This document shows, in pieces, positions 1 through 10,249 of a stretch of DNA of 64,000 nt. A model generated the notes under the pieces. That model worked only from the letters and a program-made list of their open reading frames with translations, was not told the DNA's origin and did no database searches. This DNA is from Halichoerus grypus (Eukaryota; Chordata; Mammalia; Carnivora; Phocidae): positions 82,171,903-82,235,902 of the forward strand of contig NC_135714.1 in assembly GCF_964656455.1 (NCBI RefSeq), read 5' to 3'. Each line of letters begins with the position of its first letter. Positions within the stretch are counted from its first letter, which is position 1. The position numbers and the translations under genes were made by a program.

Positions 1-176
1 ACATCTGACTCTTGATTTCAGCTCAGGTCATGATCTCAGGGTCCTGGGATCGAGCCCTGCACTGGGCTCTGCACTCACCTGGGAGTCTGCTTCAGGATTC
101 TCTCTCTCCCTCTGCCCCTCACCCTGCTCTATCTCTCAGTCTCTCTCTCCCTCAAATAAATAAATAGAACTTTTAA
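1..176 (+). mobile_element. Can-SIN (SINEC) SINE, head cut by window edge
   Basis: The start of the element lies outside the window. What remains runs from the tRNA-related part (CTTGATTTCAGCTCAGGTCA, TGATCTCAGGGTCCTGGGAT) through a CT-rich stretch at about 98-150 to an AATAAATAAAT tail. The CTTGATTTCAGCTC variant marks the older of the two SINE subfamilies seen here; the younger copies read GCCTTCGGCTC. It sits directly against L1 ORF2-derived sequence on its right, so it probably inserted into that L1. With the left flank missing, no target-site duplication can be checked. Confidence 0.93.
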
Positions 177-332
177 AAAGAATGAATATAGACACAGACC
201 TTACACCTTTCACAAAAATTGACTCAAAAAGGATCATAGACCTAAATGTAAAATATAGCACTGTAAAACTCCTAGAAGATAACATAGAAGAAGAGCAAGA
301 TAATATTAGGTCTGGATCTCTAGTATAAATGC
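177..332 (+). mobile_element. L1 ORF2 3' fragment
   Basis: This matches the C-terminal coding part of LINE-1 ORF2 in sense orientation. Recognisable words are CATAGACCTAAATGTAAAA and AAACTCCTAGAAGATAACAT, corresponding to the conserved R-K-V-K-L-L-E-D-N-I type stretch near the end of the ORF2 protein. The reading frame is not intact and no poly(A) end is visible. It is an inactive relic; its 5' continuation is hidden by the SINE and the window edge. Confidence 0.75.
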
Positions 333-879
333 TCTAGCTTAAAGCATGATTGCTAATTAAAGAGTTTAGTCCTTGCACTGCCTTCTTTAAACCTTGACTT
401 CATTGTTTCTTTAAGTTCCAACTTGTTATGTTCTTTGTGCCACAAAATGTCCTCTTTCTTAATACAATTAAGCATAGACAACACATCTCCTGTTTACTGA
501 GTTACTGCCCTATAAGACTCTGTTGACCCTATTGTTGATTCTAATATTGGAATAAGGAAATGTACTCTTCGGGGGATATAAAAGACTTTATTCCACTTAT
601 AGCCACTTCTTTGCGTGAGAGAGGACTTACATCACACAACTGACTTGGATTCATTCCTAAATTTAGACATAGATAACCTTTTATCCTTTGTGACTGAAAG
701 AAAATAGCTCGTTTTCTTTCCATTGGGAATAAATCATCTTAAAAATATACCAAAGAACAGTAACTAGAATTTTGTTATGGGTCGCTTCATGGTTTCTTTT
801 AATTTCTCTCCCTCCCTCTCTCTCTGCCTCTCTCTCTTATCTTAGTCCTGCTGACCTTCTGTTATGGCTTTGTTAAATT
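333..879. other. AT-rich unique sequence
   Basis: No recognisable gene or repeat family. The only low-complexity feature is a CT-rich stretch at about 806-838. A 60-codon reverse frame at 541-723 has no recognisable motif and is treated as chance. Confidence 0.6.
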
Positions 880-1345
880 AATATTTATTAAGTGGAGCAC
901 AGGGTGCCAGATGATGAGCCAGCATTCAACAACAGACCACAAGAGAAATTGAAATAATTGAAGTAGAGAAGTTTGTTACTCATAGGTCCTGAAGGAAGTA
1001 CACTATATGTCACACAGAGAGGTCAAGGTTGAGTGCAGGGAGAGGCAGGACCTGAGGCACAAGCCTCAAAGGGGTCCATTGGTGGAGTGCTTTGGGGTTC
1101 CCAGGCTAGGGACAGGTTGCTCAATTTAAACCAAAGGAATGGGTTTTGGGTAAGCCCTGCGGGGTCTTACCTAAGGTGCTGGGAGGCTGGGGAAACTGTT
1201 GAGCACAAGGGCAGTCGGGGGAGTCATGTCAGGAACTTTCATTTGCCTGTGACTCTGCAGCTGTTATCTAGGGCATGCACTCACATGAGGGACTGTTGTC
1301 AGTGTAAAGCCCCCGCAGGCTACTTGGCCAAACAAAATGGATGCT
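880..1345. other. GC-richer segment of unknown origin
   Basis: The region is clearly richer in G and C than its flanks, especially 1030-1330, and includes a 104-codon forward frame at 1033-1347. That peptide shows no domain, signal peptide or membrane segment I recognise, and its codons look random. The composition would fit part of an LTR or an L1 5'UTR, but I could not match it to a consensus. Confidence 0.35.
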
Positions 1346-2215
1346 GAGGAAGCAATACCATGAGTAGCTTTGCTAAACTCTTGACATTTTCAGATGTGAG
1401 AACAATCTAGGTGTGACACTTGCAATACTCTTGAGGACCTGAGGATAGATTTGCTTCATTAAGCCAGACAGTTGGTTTTCTTTTTTTTCCCTTAACAGTT
1501 TTATGTTCATCCCATCTAATTACTAAACTTCCTGCAAGCAGCATATTATTTCCCAGGGTATTCCATGGATATAAGAGAAATTATTGGTGCCCCCCAGTCT
1601 CAGACCCAGTGTTGATATCTCTATCCATAAGACACTGTGACCTAGCCACTGGTTGCTGAATTTGTTTGTTTGTTTGTTTGTTTTAGGTTCAGTGACATAC
1701 AACATAATGTACATAATGCCTTGGGGTGTAAAGTGCTTGCCACAAGTATCCTTATTCAGCTCTTCTGCCATTGGGTATCCTGGATCAATTGGGTCTTCCA
1801 GCCTGATCAATAAGAGATATAAGCTATACAACCAAGATGCAAAGAGGAAAGGGAGTTTTGATCCAACATCTGATCATACCATAGCTTTGCATGCAGTAAG
1901 AAGACATGTTTGGTCATATGTTGAGCATAGTTATTTTCATAATTGTTCAGAAATAATGCAGGGCAGAATAGAGACAGGACCCTATTCCTGGGAGATGGGT
2001 CTGGTGAGAACAAAGCAGAAAGTGGGTTCTCTGCTTAATTGTTTGGGTTTTAATGCAGCAGCTTTCCTGTCCTCCCAGTGCCTCTCAAACCTTTAGGCAC
2101 CAGTGTACCCAAGACCCAAGAACAAAGTGGCCAGATGGGGACTTGTTTCTACAAGGAGTTGTACTGCTTCTTTGTATCAAGGAAGTGCTGACATCCTTAG
2201 TTAGGGCAAATTAAC
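1346..2215. other. Unique sequence with a short (TTTG)n run
   Basis: No gene or transposon recognised. A (TTTG)n microsatellite of about six units lies at 1662-1685. A 147-codon forward frame (1653-2096) begins in this simple repeat and encodes a poly-hydrophobic start followed by random-looking sequence. I consider it spurious. Confidence 0.55.
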
Positions 2216-2850
2216 ATTAGCTATTGTAATGAATAACCCTAATCTCAGTGGCTTAACATTTGCAAAATAATTTTTTTTTTAAGATTTTATTTATTTTTAT
2301 TTGAGAGAGAGAGAATGAGAGAGAGTGAGTACATGAGAGGGGGGAGGGTCAGAGGGAGAAGCAGACTCCCTGCCGAGCAGGGAGCCCGATGCGGGACTCG
2401 ATCCAGGGACTCCAGGATCATGACCTGAGCCGAAGGCAGTCACTTAACCAACTGAGCCACCCAGGTGCCCTGCAAAATAAATTTTTTAAAAGTTTATTAC
2501 TTGTTCTTGACACAGTTCCGCATAGGCCCAGCCCTCTCCTAAAAAGCTCTCATTTAGAGAATGACTCAGAAAATAGCCTTCTTGCATTGTGTCTTTGGGT
2601 CATTTTAGAGTTCTTCTCTTCCAGTCATAAACAAAGAACAAAAGAAAGCATGAATCAAGATCTTGCAAGTTGTTTGAAAGGCCAGACTTGTAGGCATTAT
2701 ACATCACTTACATTCACATTGGATTGTCCAGAACACAGTCATAGAGCCCCAACCTAACTACAGTGGAGGCTGAAAAATGTAGTCTATGTGTCCAAGAAGA
2801 GGAGTAGGATTGGTGGTGAGTATCTAGCCAGCCTCTGATACACTATCTTC
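2216..2850 (-). mobile_element. MLT1-type ERVL-MaLR LTR, split by a SINE
   Basis: In reverse orientation the left end reads as the usual 3' end of MaLR LTRs: AATCTCAGTGGCTTAA is the complement of the TTAAGCCACTGAGATT motif that precedes the terminal TTGTTAC-like bases. The right part carries CATTGGATTGTCCAGAACACA, CCCCAACCTAACTACAGTGG and GAGGCTGAAAAATGTAGTC, typical of the same LTR class. A Can-SIN has inserted at 2271-2470. No internal retroviral sequence is visible, so this is a relic solo LTR. Confidence 0.6.
2271..2470 (-). mobile_element. Can-SIN SINE with 10-bp TSD
   Basis: Reverse-oriented copy: poly(T)/AAGATTTTATTTATTT tail at the left, GAGCCACCCAGGTGCCC head at the right. The target-site duplication TGCAAAATAA is perfect at 2261-2270 and 2471-2480. 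The body is GAGCCGAAGGCAG, the younger subfamily. It interrupts an MLT1-type LTR. Confidence 0.97.
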
Positions 2851-3134
2851 TGATGAAACCAGTAAGATTTTTTCCACTCCCATGCAGTAAAAGCTTCCGG
2901 TAAATTGACTGGAGACCTCATTGTTTCTAGTCAGCAAAATCTAGAGCTCAGCTAGGCTAAGTCTAAGATTAACTGTATCTAGCTGTCACTTGAAAGTTTA
3001 GCATATCCAGAATTCTGAGACCAATGCTGTTTTCTCTAAAATTCATTTTAGAAATCTAGGTCGCTAAGTAAGTTATCAGGATGAAGTTCAGTGTTCTCTT
3101 GCTATAGATGTGATCCCATGCCTGTTAAAAATTG

Positions 3135-3330
3135 TGAAACCTGGAGACAGACTGCCCGGTTTGCATCCTGGATTGCTACCTATTGACTTTGGTCAAGTTA
3201 TTTCATTTTCCTTTTCCTTAAAATTGGAGTAATATACTTAACACCCTGGGCGTTTGTGAGAAATAAGTTTGAAAAGCTGTGAAAAGCACCTAGCACAGGG
3301 CCTAGTTCCTGGGCCACTGTTACTATCATT
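3135..3330 (+). mobile_element. MIR SINE relic
   Basis: The order of motifs follows the MIR consensus: a 'sensation' region (CCTGGAGACAGACTGCCCGGTTTG), then GACTTTGGTCAAGTTATTTCA, TAAAATTGGAGTAATA and GAAAAGCACCTAGCACAGGGCC. Divergence is high, as expected for an element shared by all therian mammals. No TSD can be resolved. Confidence 0.8.
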
Positions 3331-5375
3331 GACATTTACCAATGTTGGATTGTATAATAATTGAGTCCTGGTCTTATTTCCCCAGAATCTGAATGACTGT
3401 CAATATTGATCTTTGGATATGTCCATGGAAAGGCACTCTCTAGCACTGGGAGAGGGGGCATGTGTGTGTGTGTGTGGAGGGGTAGTTCAGAGAGTGAGCC
3501 CATAAGAGAAATTGTGAATGTATAGGGCACCCCCTCCCAATTTTGGCTGCCTAAACCAAAAGCCAATGGACAAGAGTGAGTCAAGAGAAGGTAATCCAGT
3601 GCCAAGTCCAGAATTTAGTTAGACTCCAGTATTCAAAGAATCACTGTTGAGCTTGGGTGGGCCAGGATTAAGTGGAATCAGAAGAAAGGCAATTTGTGGC
3701 AAAGTTGAGTCTAATACCCAAACAGGCACCATGACCCTGTCCCAATAATGTGAGTGGGTAGAACAAAAGAAGGGAGAAGAATGGCCGGTAGGAAAAACAA
3801 CAACAACAGAAATAAAACACCTGTAAATATTGGAAATGGTGTTGCTAAAGTTGCCTTTTATTCATATTTGATGTGCTGCACTGTACTTCTGAAAATCTCT
3901 GCTTTAGTCTATTGTTCCATTTCTCTACAAATGAAGCCTTGACTTGTTCTGATCAGTAATCTTGTCTCTCCACCTTAATTAAGATCTGAGACTATTTTCT
4001 TCTAAAATTGCCGCATCTCTCTCATGTCCAATAGCTTGTGAGCCTTGATTTGTCATTCTCGATCTGCCACCTCTGGTTCCAATCACCCACTGGCTCACCC
4101 ATTTGATTATGTACCAAAATTTATTTTTTTTATATCTACTTTTTGATCCTTGAAAATTCTATTGGCTTATCAGATCCTAGACTTTAAAGGTACAGCTAGT
4201 CCTACTACAATTCCTACCTCTGCTCATGATTGGGAAATCCTATCTCTAAGGAAAACACATCATACTAAATTAAAATTATGTCCAGAACTCAATCAACCAA
4301 TAGGAAGAGTTTTTCTTTATTGAAGTGTATTAAACTTTTTTTTAATTGGGATTGAAGTTTCTTTTAAATTCTCTGACATTTCCAAAAATAAATATTGGCA
4401 TTTCCTTATGCAACAAGTCTTCACATTAAACACTTGTTTTCATAGTTGAATCATTTTCAAACCAGTTCTGGGTTCTCTGTGTAACCATTTACTATGTTCA
4501 TTGCTTGTATCCCAAGCAAAAACTGCTTTCTTTCTTTAGGCAGCCTGGTGATATGCTGTTTGAAAGGAAATATTGCTATTTGGAGCATTATGAGCAACTA
4601 TGCCTGGTTTTAAAGGGCTCCCTCTATACATTTACAACATGACTCATAGAAAGAAAAATATGTTTGCTCCTTGTCTCCAAGGTAAGAACAAGGTTTATTT
4701 CCTTTGGGGGGTGTAGGAACAAGGAAAGGGACTATGATCAGCAAGTTTCTTCTTTGAGTAATAATTTCTTAATCAAGATTTCTAATCCTATTTCCTCTTT
4801 GAAATTTCATTAAATATTTTAATCTACCTAATTACAAAGTAGACAAACTGCTTTGGTAAGAGATATGCCTTTGCATATAGCATAACTTGTCTTTTCCCTT
4901 CACATGACTGCTTATAAGATTTGAATCTCCCCTCTTGTTATGGTTTAATGCTCTAACATTAGAGTAAACTGCATTTTCAGGATGATGAATAGAAATGAGG
5001 CCAAAAAAATATTCCCAGTGGAATTTAGATTACATTGAAATCTAAAGTCCTCCATAAAGAATAGTGAAATGTAGAAGAGAGCTTGAGTTTTTGCATTTCT
5101 TTATTAATGATTATAATTAATAACTAAAATAATTTTCCTTGGCTCAAATTTTTTAATATGATTTTACTGTTGAAAGGCACACAATGCATTTATTTTTAAA
5201 TCATAATTTGTAATTTAGGAATTGAAGATGTGGAATCTTAGATGACAATGAATTAACATTTGTTCTGGACTTCTGTATAGAGTTACTAGTCTTTAAAAGC
5301 AAAGAATAAAATATTTAATTTTATATTAAAGCTAAGTTTCCAACTTACTTTCCTAATGGAGAAAAGCACCACGCA
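3331..5375. other. AT-rich unique sequence
   Basis: About 2 kb with no gene or clear repeat. A short (TG)n tract lies at 3461-3475. Reverse and forward frames at 3336-3605 and 3754-3942 are short and featureless. 4280-5370 is strongly AT-rich with T and A runs but no diagnostic element. Confidence 0.6.
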
Positions 5376-5377
5376 TT

Positions 5378-6245
5378 CACTTCAATTTCAATCAATATAA
5401 ATTTTCCTTTAAAAAAATTAGTACAACTTTACTTATGCATACATATATTAGTGATAGAAGTATAAATTATCATTATAAAGAGAGTAATTTGGCATTATCA
5501 ATCAAAATTTAAAATGCCCACCTCCTTTGAACCTGCAACTTTACTTTTAGGAATTTTATCTAAAGATATACTGGCTCATGGATTAACTAATGTACATAAC
5601 AGAATTTTCGCGGCAACAGAGCTTATAATAGCAAAAGCTGGACAAAACTTAAATGCCTATCAATAGGAGACTGGCTAAATAAATTCTGTTAAATACATAT
5701 AATAGAATAAAATATGCCATAAAATCTAATATATTCATTCATTAAACAAATTTAAATGTTTATTGTATGTCTACTATGTGCCAGGCATTGTACGAGGCAT
5801 TGGGAATGCATGCAGTAAATAAAATTATTGAAAATATTTACTCTCATATAGTTAAGGTTCTAGTTTGGTATCAGAAACAATAAACAAAAAAATGATGGCA
5901 ATTAGTTCTATTTTTTTAAAGGAAGTAAGAGGGATAGGGAGTGTGGGGTACTGAACAATAGTTAAAATGAAAAGAGATCTTTCAGTACTAATATGGAATA
6001 ATTTCTAAATTACATGGTTGAATGAAAAAAGAAAAGTACCTAACAGTGTGTAAAACACACACACAAACACAACTATTTGCTTATATAAAATAACTCTGAA
6101 AAATAACAAGAAGCTGGTAACATTAGTTATCTCCACAAAGAAATGTTGGGTGAACAGGGGCAGAAGAAGTATAAATTTCATTTTATACTTCTAAAATTTT
6201 ATACCACATAAACATACTTATTTTAAACATTAAATAAAGAGTTAA
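5378..6245 (+). mobile_element. Old L1 3' end (L1M/L1ME type), interrupted
   Basis: From 5378 to about 5735 the sequence tracks the last part of L1 ORF2 in sense direction: GAATTTTATCTAAAGATATAC, ATAATAGCAAAAGCTGGA, AAATGCCTATCAATAGGAGA and GGCTAAATAAATTCTG. L1 similarity resumes at about 5955 (TCAGTACTAATATGGAATAA, GTGTGTAAAACACAC, AACAAGAAGCTGGTAACA) and reaches an AATAAAGAG-like 3' end near 6240. An L2-like block lies between the two halves. The ORF is broken many times; the copy is dead. Confidence 0.75.
5736..5905 (-). mobile_element. L2-like fragment inside an L1
   Basis: The words ATTCATTCATTAAACAAA, TACTATGTGCCAGGCATTGT and GGCATTGGGAATGCA match the 3' end of LINE-2 in reverse orientation, followed by degraded sequence resembling the next L2 segment (CTCTCATATAGTTAAGGTTC, AGAAACAATAAACA). 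It separates two colinear pieces of an old L1. Whether it is a true late L2 insertion or a shared-ancestry mosaic cannot be decided by eye. Confidence 0.55.
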
Positions 6246-6286
6246 TACAAAAAATAAGATTGAATTTCCATATACCCCTGAAATCC

Positions 6287-6487
6287 TTTTTTAAAAAAGA
6301 TTTTATTTATTTATTTATTTATTTATAGAGCAGGGAGGGGGCTGTGGGGGAAGGAGAGAGAGAATCTCAAGCAGACTCTGCACTGAGCACAGAGCCAGAT
6401 GTGAACTCTATCTCATGACCCTGAGATCATGGCCTGAGCCAAAATCAAGAGTTGGACACTTAAACAACTGAGCCACCCAGGTGCCCC
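6287..6487 (-). mobile_element. Can-SIN SINE, older subfamily, with TSD
   Basis: Reverse copy from TTTTAAAAAAGATTTTATTT to GAGCCACCCAGGTGCCC. The body AAAATCAAGAGTTGGACAC identifies the older subfamily. TSD CCCTGAAATCC at 6276-6286 and 6491-6501. Confidence 0.95.
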
Positions 6488-6501
6488 TATCCCTGAAATC
6501 C

Positions 6502-7470
6502 TAATATCAGAAGTCATTTTATATCCTTGAGAAGTATGAATGGTTTGCAGTTTTGGTAAAGTATTTCTGACTATAAATACTTTAATAATATAAAGAGAAT
6601 TTCTCACACTTATTCTGAAAGTCTGTTCTCCAGAATGACATTATCTGATCATACCCCTGTTTCAAAATGAAGAATGAGGTAAAAAAAAAAAAAAAAAAAA
6701 AAAAAGGATGAGGGATGTGGGATCTTTTATCCCACAAACCTTAGCTTAACACCCAAGGTGACTCAGGTCAGCACTGTCATTGGCACTTTGAAGATATATT
6801 CAGTATTTTAATGGCTCCAGCCCACTTGTACAATACATTTGAGCATTTGTGGAATTGATGCATAATATCAAAATTAATCTTTAAGGGCCACAATAAGACA
6901 TATGCTTCTTACAGACTGAACCTCAGGGAATTTTCAGTTCCCTCAACATTCCCACGGTGACGACAGGCTGGGAAAAGTGGGACTCTTAAGGCTTGGGAAG
7001 GTGTTTCCCCTAAAATGAAACAATATTAGTATTTTTTTCTGTTTCTTTCTCTTTTCTTCTGACAGTAATGTTCTCCTCTTTTATTGTGTCCCTGCTATTC
7101 TTCTCTTTGCAGTCTTCCAAGGCTCTAATCTGCAACCAAATCCTGGGCACAATAAGACCAACACATGAAATTCTGCTGTGCTTCACCGGTGAGATATCAG
7201 GTATCTTTTTTCCTAGCCAATGAATATTCCACTGCTTTCCTCAATTCTTAGCAGATTCACTTGCTGATGTTCCAGCAAGTGCCCCTCCACATTCTTAGAC
7301 ACAGGGAAGTATAGCTAACTAGTAACTAACTGAGATTTGTTAAGCTGAAACTTCATATATGACTTTTTCTTAGGGGTCTGTTTTTGATTGTACAAACAGT
7401 ATCAATCACAAAATGAAAATTAGAAGGAACTTAAACATTCAGTGCAAGGGGAGGCCAGTTCTGCATGTAA
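6502..7470. other. Unique sequence with an A25 run
   Basis: No gene. A homopolymer of about 25 A lies at 6681-6705, not attached to a recognisable retroelement body on its left. The remainder is unremarkable AT-rich sequence. Confidence 0.6.
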
Positions 7471-7475
7471 GCTTA

Positions 7476-7912
7476 GAAGTTGCCCCTTCATCCTAACAAC
7501 AAGTAAAAAGCTAAACAGAACAACTCTTCTTGGATCTATAACAGGTGGGAGGCCACAGGGCAAACTGCTGCCCACAAGACTGGACGGACAAACAGATGAC
7601 TATAGGGATGCATAGCTTACTGTCCCAGAGACTCACTAGTGGAAAATGCCATAGGAACCAGTGTCAGGTATGCCATGTCTAGGTATCAAGAAAAAAATTA
7701 CAAGGCATACCAAGTGAAAAGAGCACAACTTGAAGAGATAGAGCAGGCATCAGATCCAGACTTAGCAAGGATGTTGGTATTATCAAGCTGCTAATTTAAA
7801 ATAATTAGGTTAACATTTTAAGGAATAAAGTAGAAAGCATGCAAGAATAGATGGGTAATGTAAACAGAGAGATGGAAATCCTAAGAAAGAACCAAAAACA
7901 AAGGCTAGAGTT

Positions 7913-7966
<54 letters not shown>

Positions 7967-9130
7967 GAAATAAAGAATACTTGGAAACGTTTATTAGTTA
8001 AATTGGACATGGTTGAAGAAAGAATCTCTGACCTACAGGATATATCAATAGAATTCCTTAAAACCAAAAAGTGATGAGAACAATGACTGAAAAAAAAAAT
8101 AGAACAGAATATCCAATAATAGTGTATAACTACAAAAGTGTAACATATGTATAATGAGAATACCAGAAAAAGAAGTAAGAGAGAAAGGAAAAGAAATATT
8201 TGAAACAATAATGACTGAAAATTTTCCCAAATTAATGTCAGACACCAAATCATAGATTGAGGAAGCTCAAAGAATACCAAGCAGGATAAATGGGGGGGAA
8301 ATTACACCCAGGCATATCATTTTCAAACTTCAGAAAAATCAAAGGTAAAGAAAAAAAATACTGAGAGAAGTCAGAGGAAACCTTTCCTAAAGAGGAACAA
8401 AGATAAGAATTCCAACTGACTTCTCCTCAGAAACCAGGCAAGCAAGAAGAGAATGAAGTAAAATATTTGAAGTGTTGACAGAAAAAAACAAAACAAAACA
8501 AAAACACCCCAACCTGGAATTCTATACCCTGAAAAATTATCCTTCAAAAGTGATGGAGAAAAAAAGACTTTCTCAAACAAACAAAACTTGAGGGAATTTG
8601 TTGCCAGTAGACCAGCCTTCTAAGAAATGTTAAAAGTTCTTTTGAGAGAAAGAAAATAATATAAGTCAGAAATTTGGATTTACAAAGAGTAATGAAGAGC
8701 ATCAATGCAGGAGTAAGTGAAGGTAGGATAAGAGCTTTTTCTTATTCTTATTTGACCTAGCACATAACAGGTTGTGCAAAATAATAGCACCAGCAGTTAG
8801 ATTATGTATGCTTATGTATATATCACATGTACATATGCTTATGAATGCTTATATATAAGTGAAAATGACAGCAATCATACAAGGGATGGGTGGGAGAAAT
8901 TAGAATGATTTTGCTATTAAAAGGTACTCACACTACCAGTGAAGTAGCATAGGGTTCTTTGAAAGGGGACTTGGATTAGCTATAAATGTATATTGCAAAC
9001 TCAAGGGCAACCACTTAAAGTGAAAAAAAGAAGAAAAGAAAAGAAATATAATGGATATGCTAAGAAAGAAGAAAAAATGAAATCATATAAAATGCTCCGT
9101 TGAAACCACAAAAGGTAGTGCAAGACAAAT
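7476..9130 (+). mobile_element. L1 5'UTR end + ORF1 + linker remnant
   Basis: A long, fairly well preserved but non-coding piece of an old mammalian L1 in sense direction. 7476-7690 resembles the end of the 5'UTR (TTGCCCCTTCATCCTAACAA, GAGACTCACTAGTGGAAAAT). About 7690-8650 is ORF1: coiled-coil-encoding part (AGATGGAAATCCTAAGAAAG), RRM part (ATAATGAGAATACCAGAAA) and C-terminal domain part (GAATTCTATACCCTGAAAAA, AATTTGTTGCCAGTAGACCA). 8650-9130 is the ORF1-ORF2 linker (AAGGGCAACCACTTAAAGTG, ATCATATAAAATGCTCCGTT). It stops before ORF2, so the 3' half is lost. Stops and frameshifts are frequent. A 156-codon frame on the opposite strand (7810-8280) is an antisense artefact. Confidence 0.85.
7915..7960. 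repeat. (CA)n microsatellite within L1 ORF1 remnant
   Basis: About 23 uninterrupted CA units. It lies where the L1 ORF1 consensus has a short A/C-rich run, so it probably grew from the element itself. Confidence 0.97.
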
Positions 9131-9639
9131 ACACTGAGGTCTAGAGAAGAAGCATAACAGTTTCCTCAGAAATTTAAAGTAATATGCTGAGCCAGGACTA
9201 GAAAAAAATGTCACCTCCAGTTCATTCACTTTCAGACATAAATAAATAAATACTGAGCCTCACTATGCATCCACAACCAGTGCTATTACATTCTCTCTTA
9301 GGAAACATAAGGTCTCTGGCTAGTTCTTTTGATCTTACATATCTATGAATTACCCAATTTCACCAAGTTGGTCATTGACGCCTCTATGGATTAATATAGC
9401 CACCAATATATTAGGATTTTTATAATCAAAAACAACTACCACCATTTCCCGTGGTTCTAGTTGGAGAAAAGTTAACTTCATTTATGCTTTCCCAGACATC
9501 AGCCATGATTCCCAGTCTTTGCTGGAGGATGGGGAGGAAACACCATCATTATTTTATCTTAAAATTAGCATGGCATCCAAGATGTATTAAATCTTCACAT
9601 GCATGTGAACAGTTTTTTACCTCAATGATATTGGAAAAT
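9131..9639. other. Unique sequence
   Basis: No recognisable gene or repeat. A 74-codon forward frame at 9451-9675 lacks any motif. Confidence 0.5.
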
Positions 9640-10080
9640 TGTCTTGGGTCAACTTCCCCAGAAGAAGACAATTAGAAGAGGATTCAGTACAGAACGCTCC
9701 CAAGAGAAACCTGTGAAAAAGGAGGTAAGGAGGGCAAGACAGAAGACAAGCGAGCACACAACTTCAGGCAAAATCCCAAACTCAGCCTCATCCTGTAGGA
9801 GAGCTCTGGAATCTAAATTCTGCCCCAGTGTTTATCCCAACATGAGGCAAGTTTGCTGAGCTTTCAAAACCTGTGCTGGTCTGTCCTTGGTGAGGGCCAT
9901 CCTTGAGGACATGCGAAACCTTAGAGAGGGATGCTGGCTGGCTATGCACGCAGTCACCATGGCACCAGTAGCCCAAGGGCGGTCCTCCAAAGAGAATCGA
10001 AGTGCTGGCCTCCAGGGGCCAAGCATACTGAAGCCAGGGCATGGGCACACAGAAACAGTCAGGGGGATCTGAGGGGATCT
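9640..10080. other. GC-richer segment, unassigned
   Basis: Composition changes abruptly from AT-rich flanks to a balanced, exon-like composition, and overlapping frames of 61-103 codons occur on both strands (for example 9644-9859 forward and 9832-10143 reverse). No protein domain is recognisable, and no frame dominates, which argues against a coding exon. It may be part of an old LTR or L1 5'UTR. I could not match it. Confidence 0.35.
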
Positions 10081-10122
10081 GCTCAGTACTGACAATGTCT
10101 GCTCACATATTATCACATTATC

Positions 10123-10246
10123 TGTCCTAAATAGAAAAGACAAAAATATGATTAATCACTGACACATATTATCAAAAGCAAGGTATTTCTTTAGGGAAAA
10201 AAACCTTAAAACAGAGACTGATGATATGTGTTTTCTATTTAGGACA
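10123..10246. repeat. 16-bp perfect inverted repeat, 92-bp spacer
   Basis: TGTCCTAAATAGAAAA at 10123-10138 is the exact reverse complement of TTTTCTATTTAGGACA at 10231-10246. Related words CACATATTATCA (about 10105 and 10161) and TGATGATATGTG (about 10219) add partial symmetry. It could be a degenerate short DNA transposon or local palindromic rearrangement. Confidence 0.8.
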
Positions 10247-10249
10247 AAG

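Noticed and set aside
1653..2096. 147-codon forward frame
   Set aside because: Starts in a (TTTG)n simple repeat and shows no family similarity.
3461..3475. Possible CRISPR-like or satellite array from short repeats in the window
   Set aside because: All short repeats are microsatellites or two-copy duplications; no regularly spaced repeat-spacer pattern exists and the DNA is mammalian.
6681..6705. A25 run as the tail of a processed pseudogene
   Set aside because: No cDNA-like body or matching TSD could be found upstream.
7810..8280. Longest open frame (156 codons, reverse strand)
   Set aside because: It is antisense to an L1 ORF1 remnant and contains a (CV)n stretch from the CA microsatellite.
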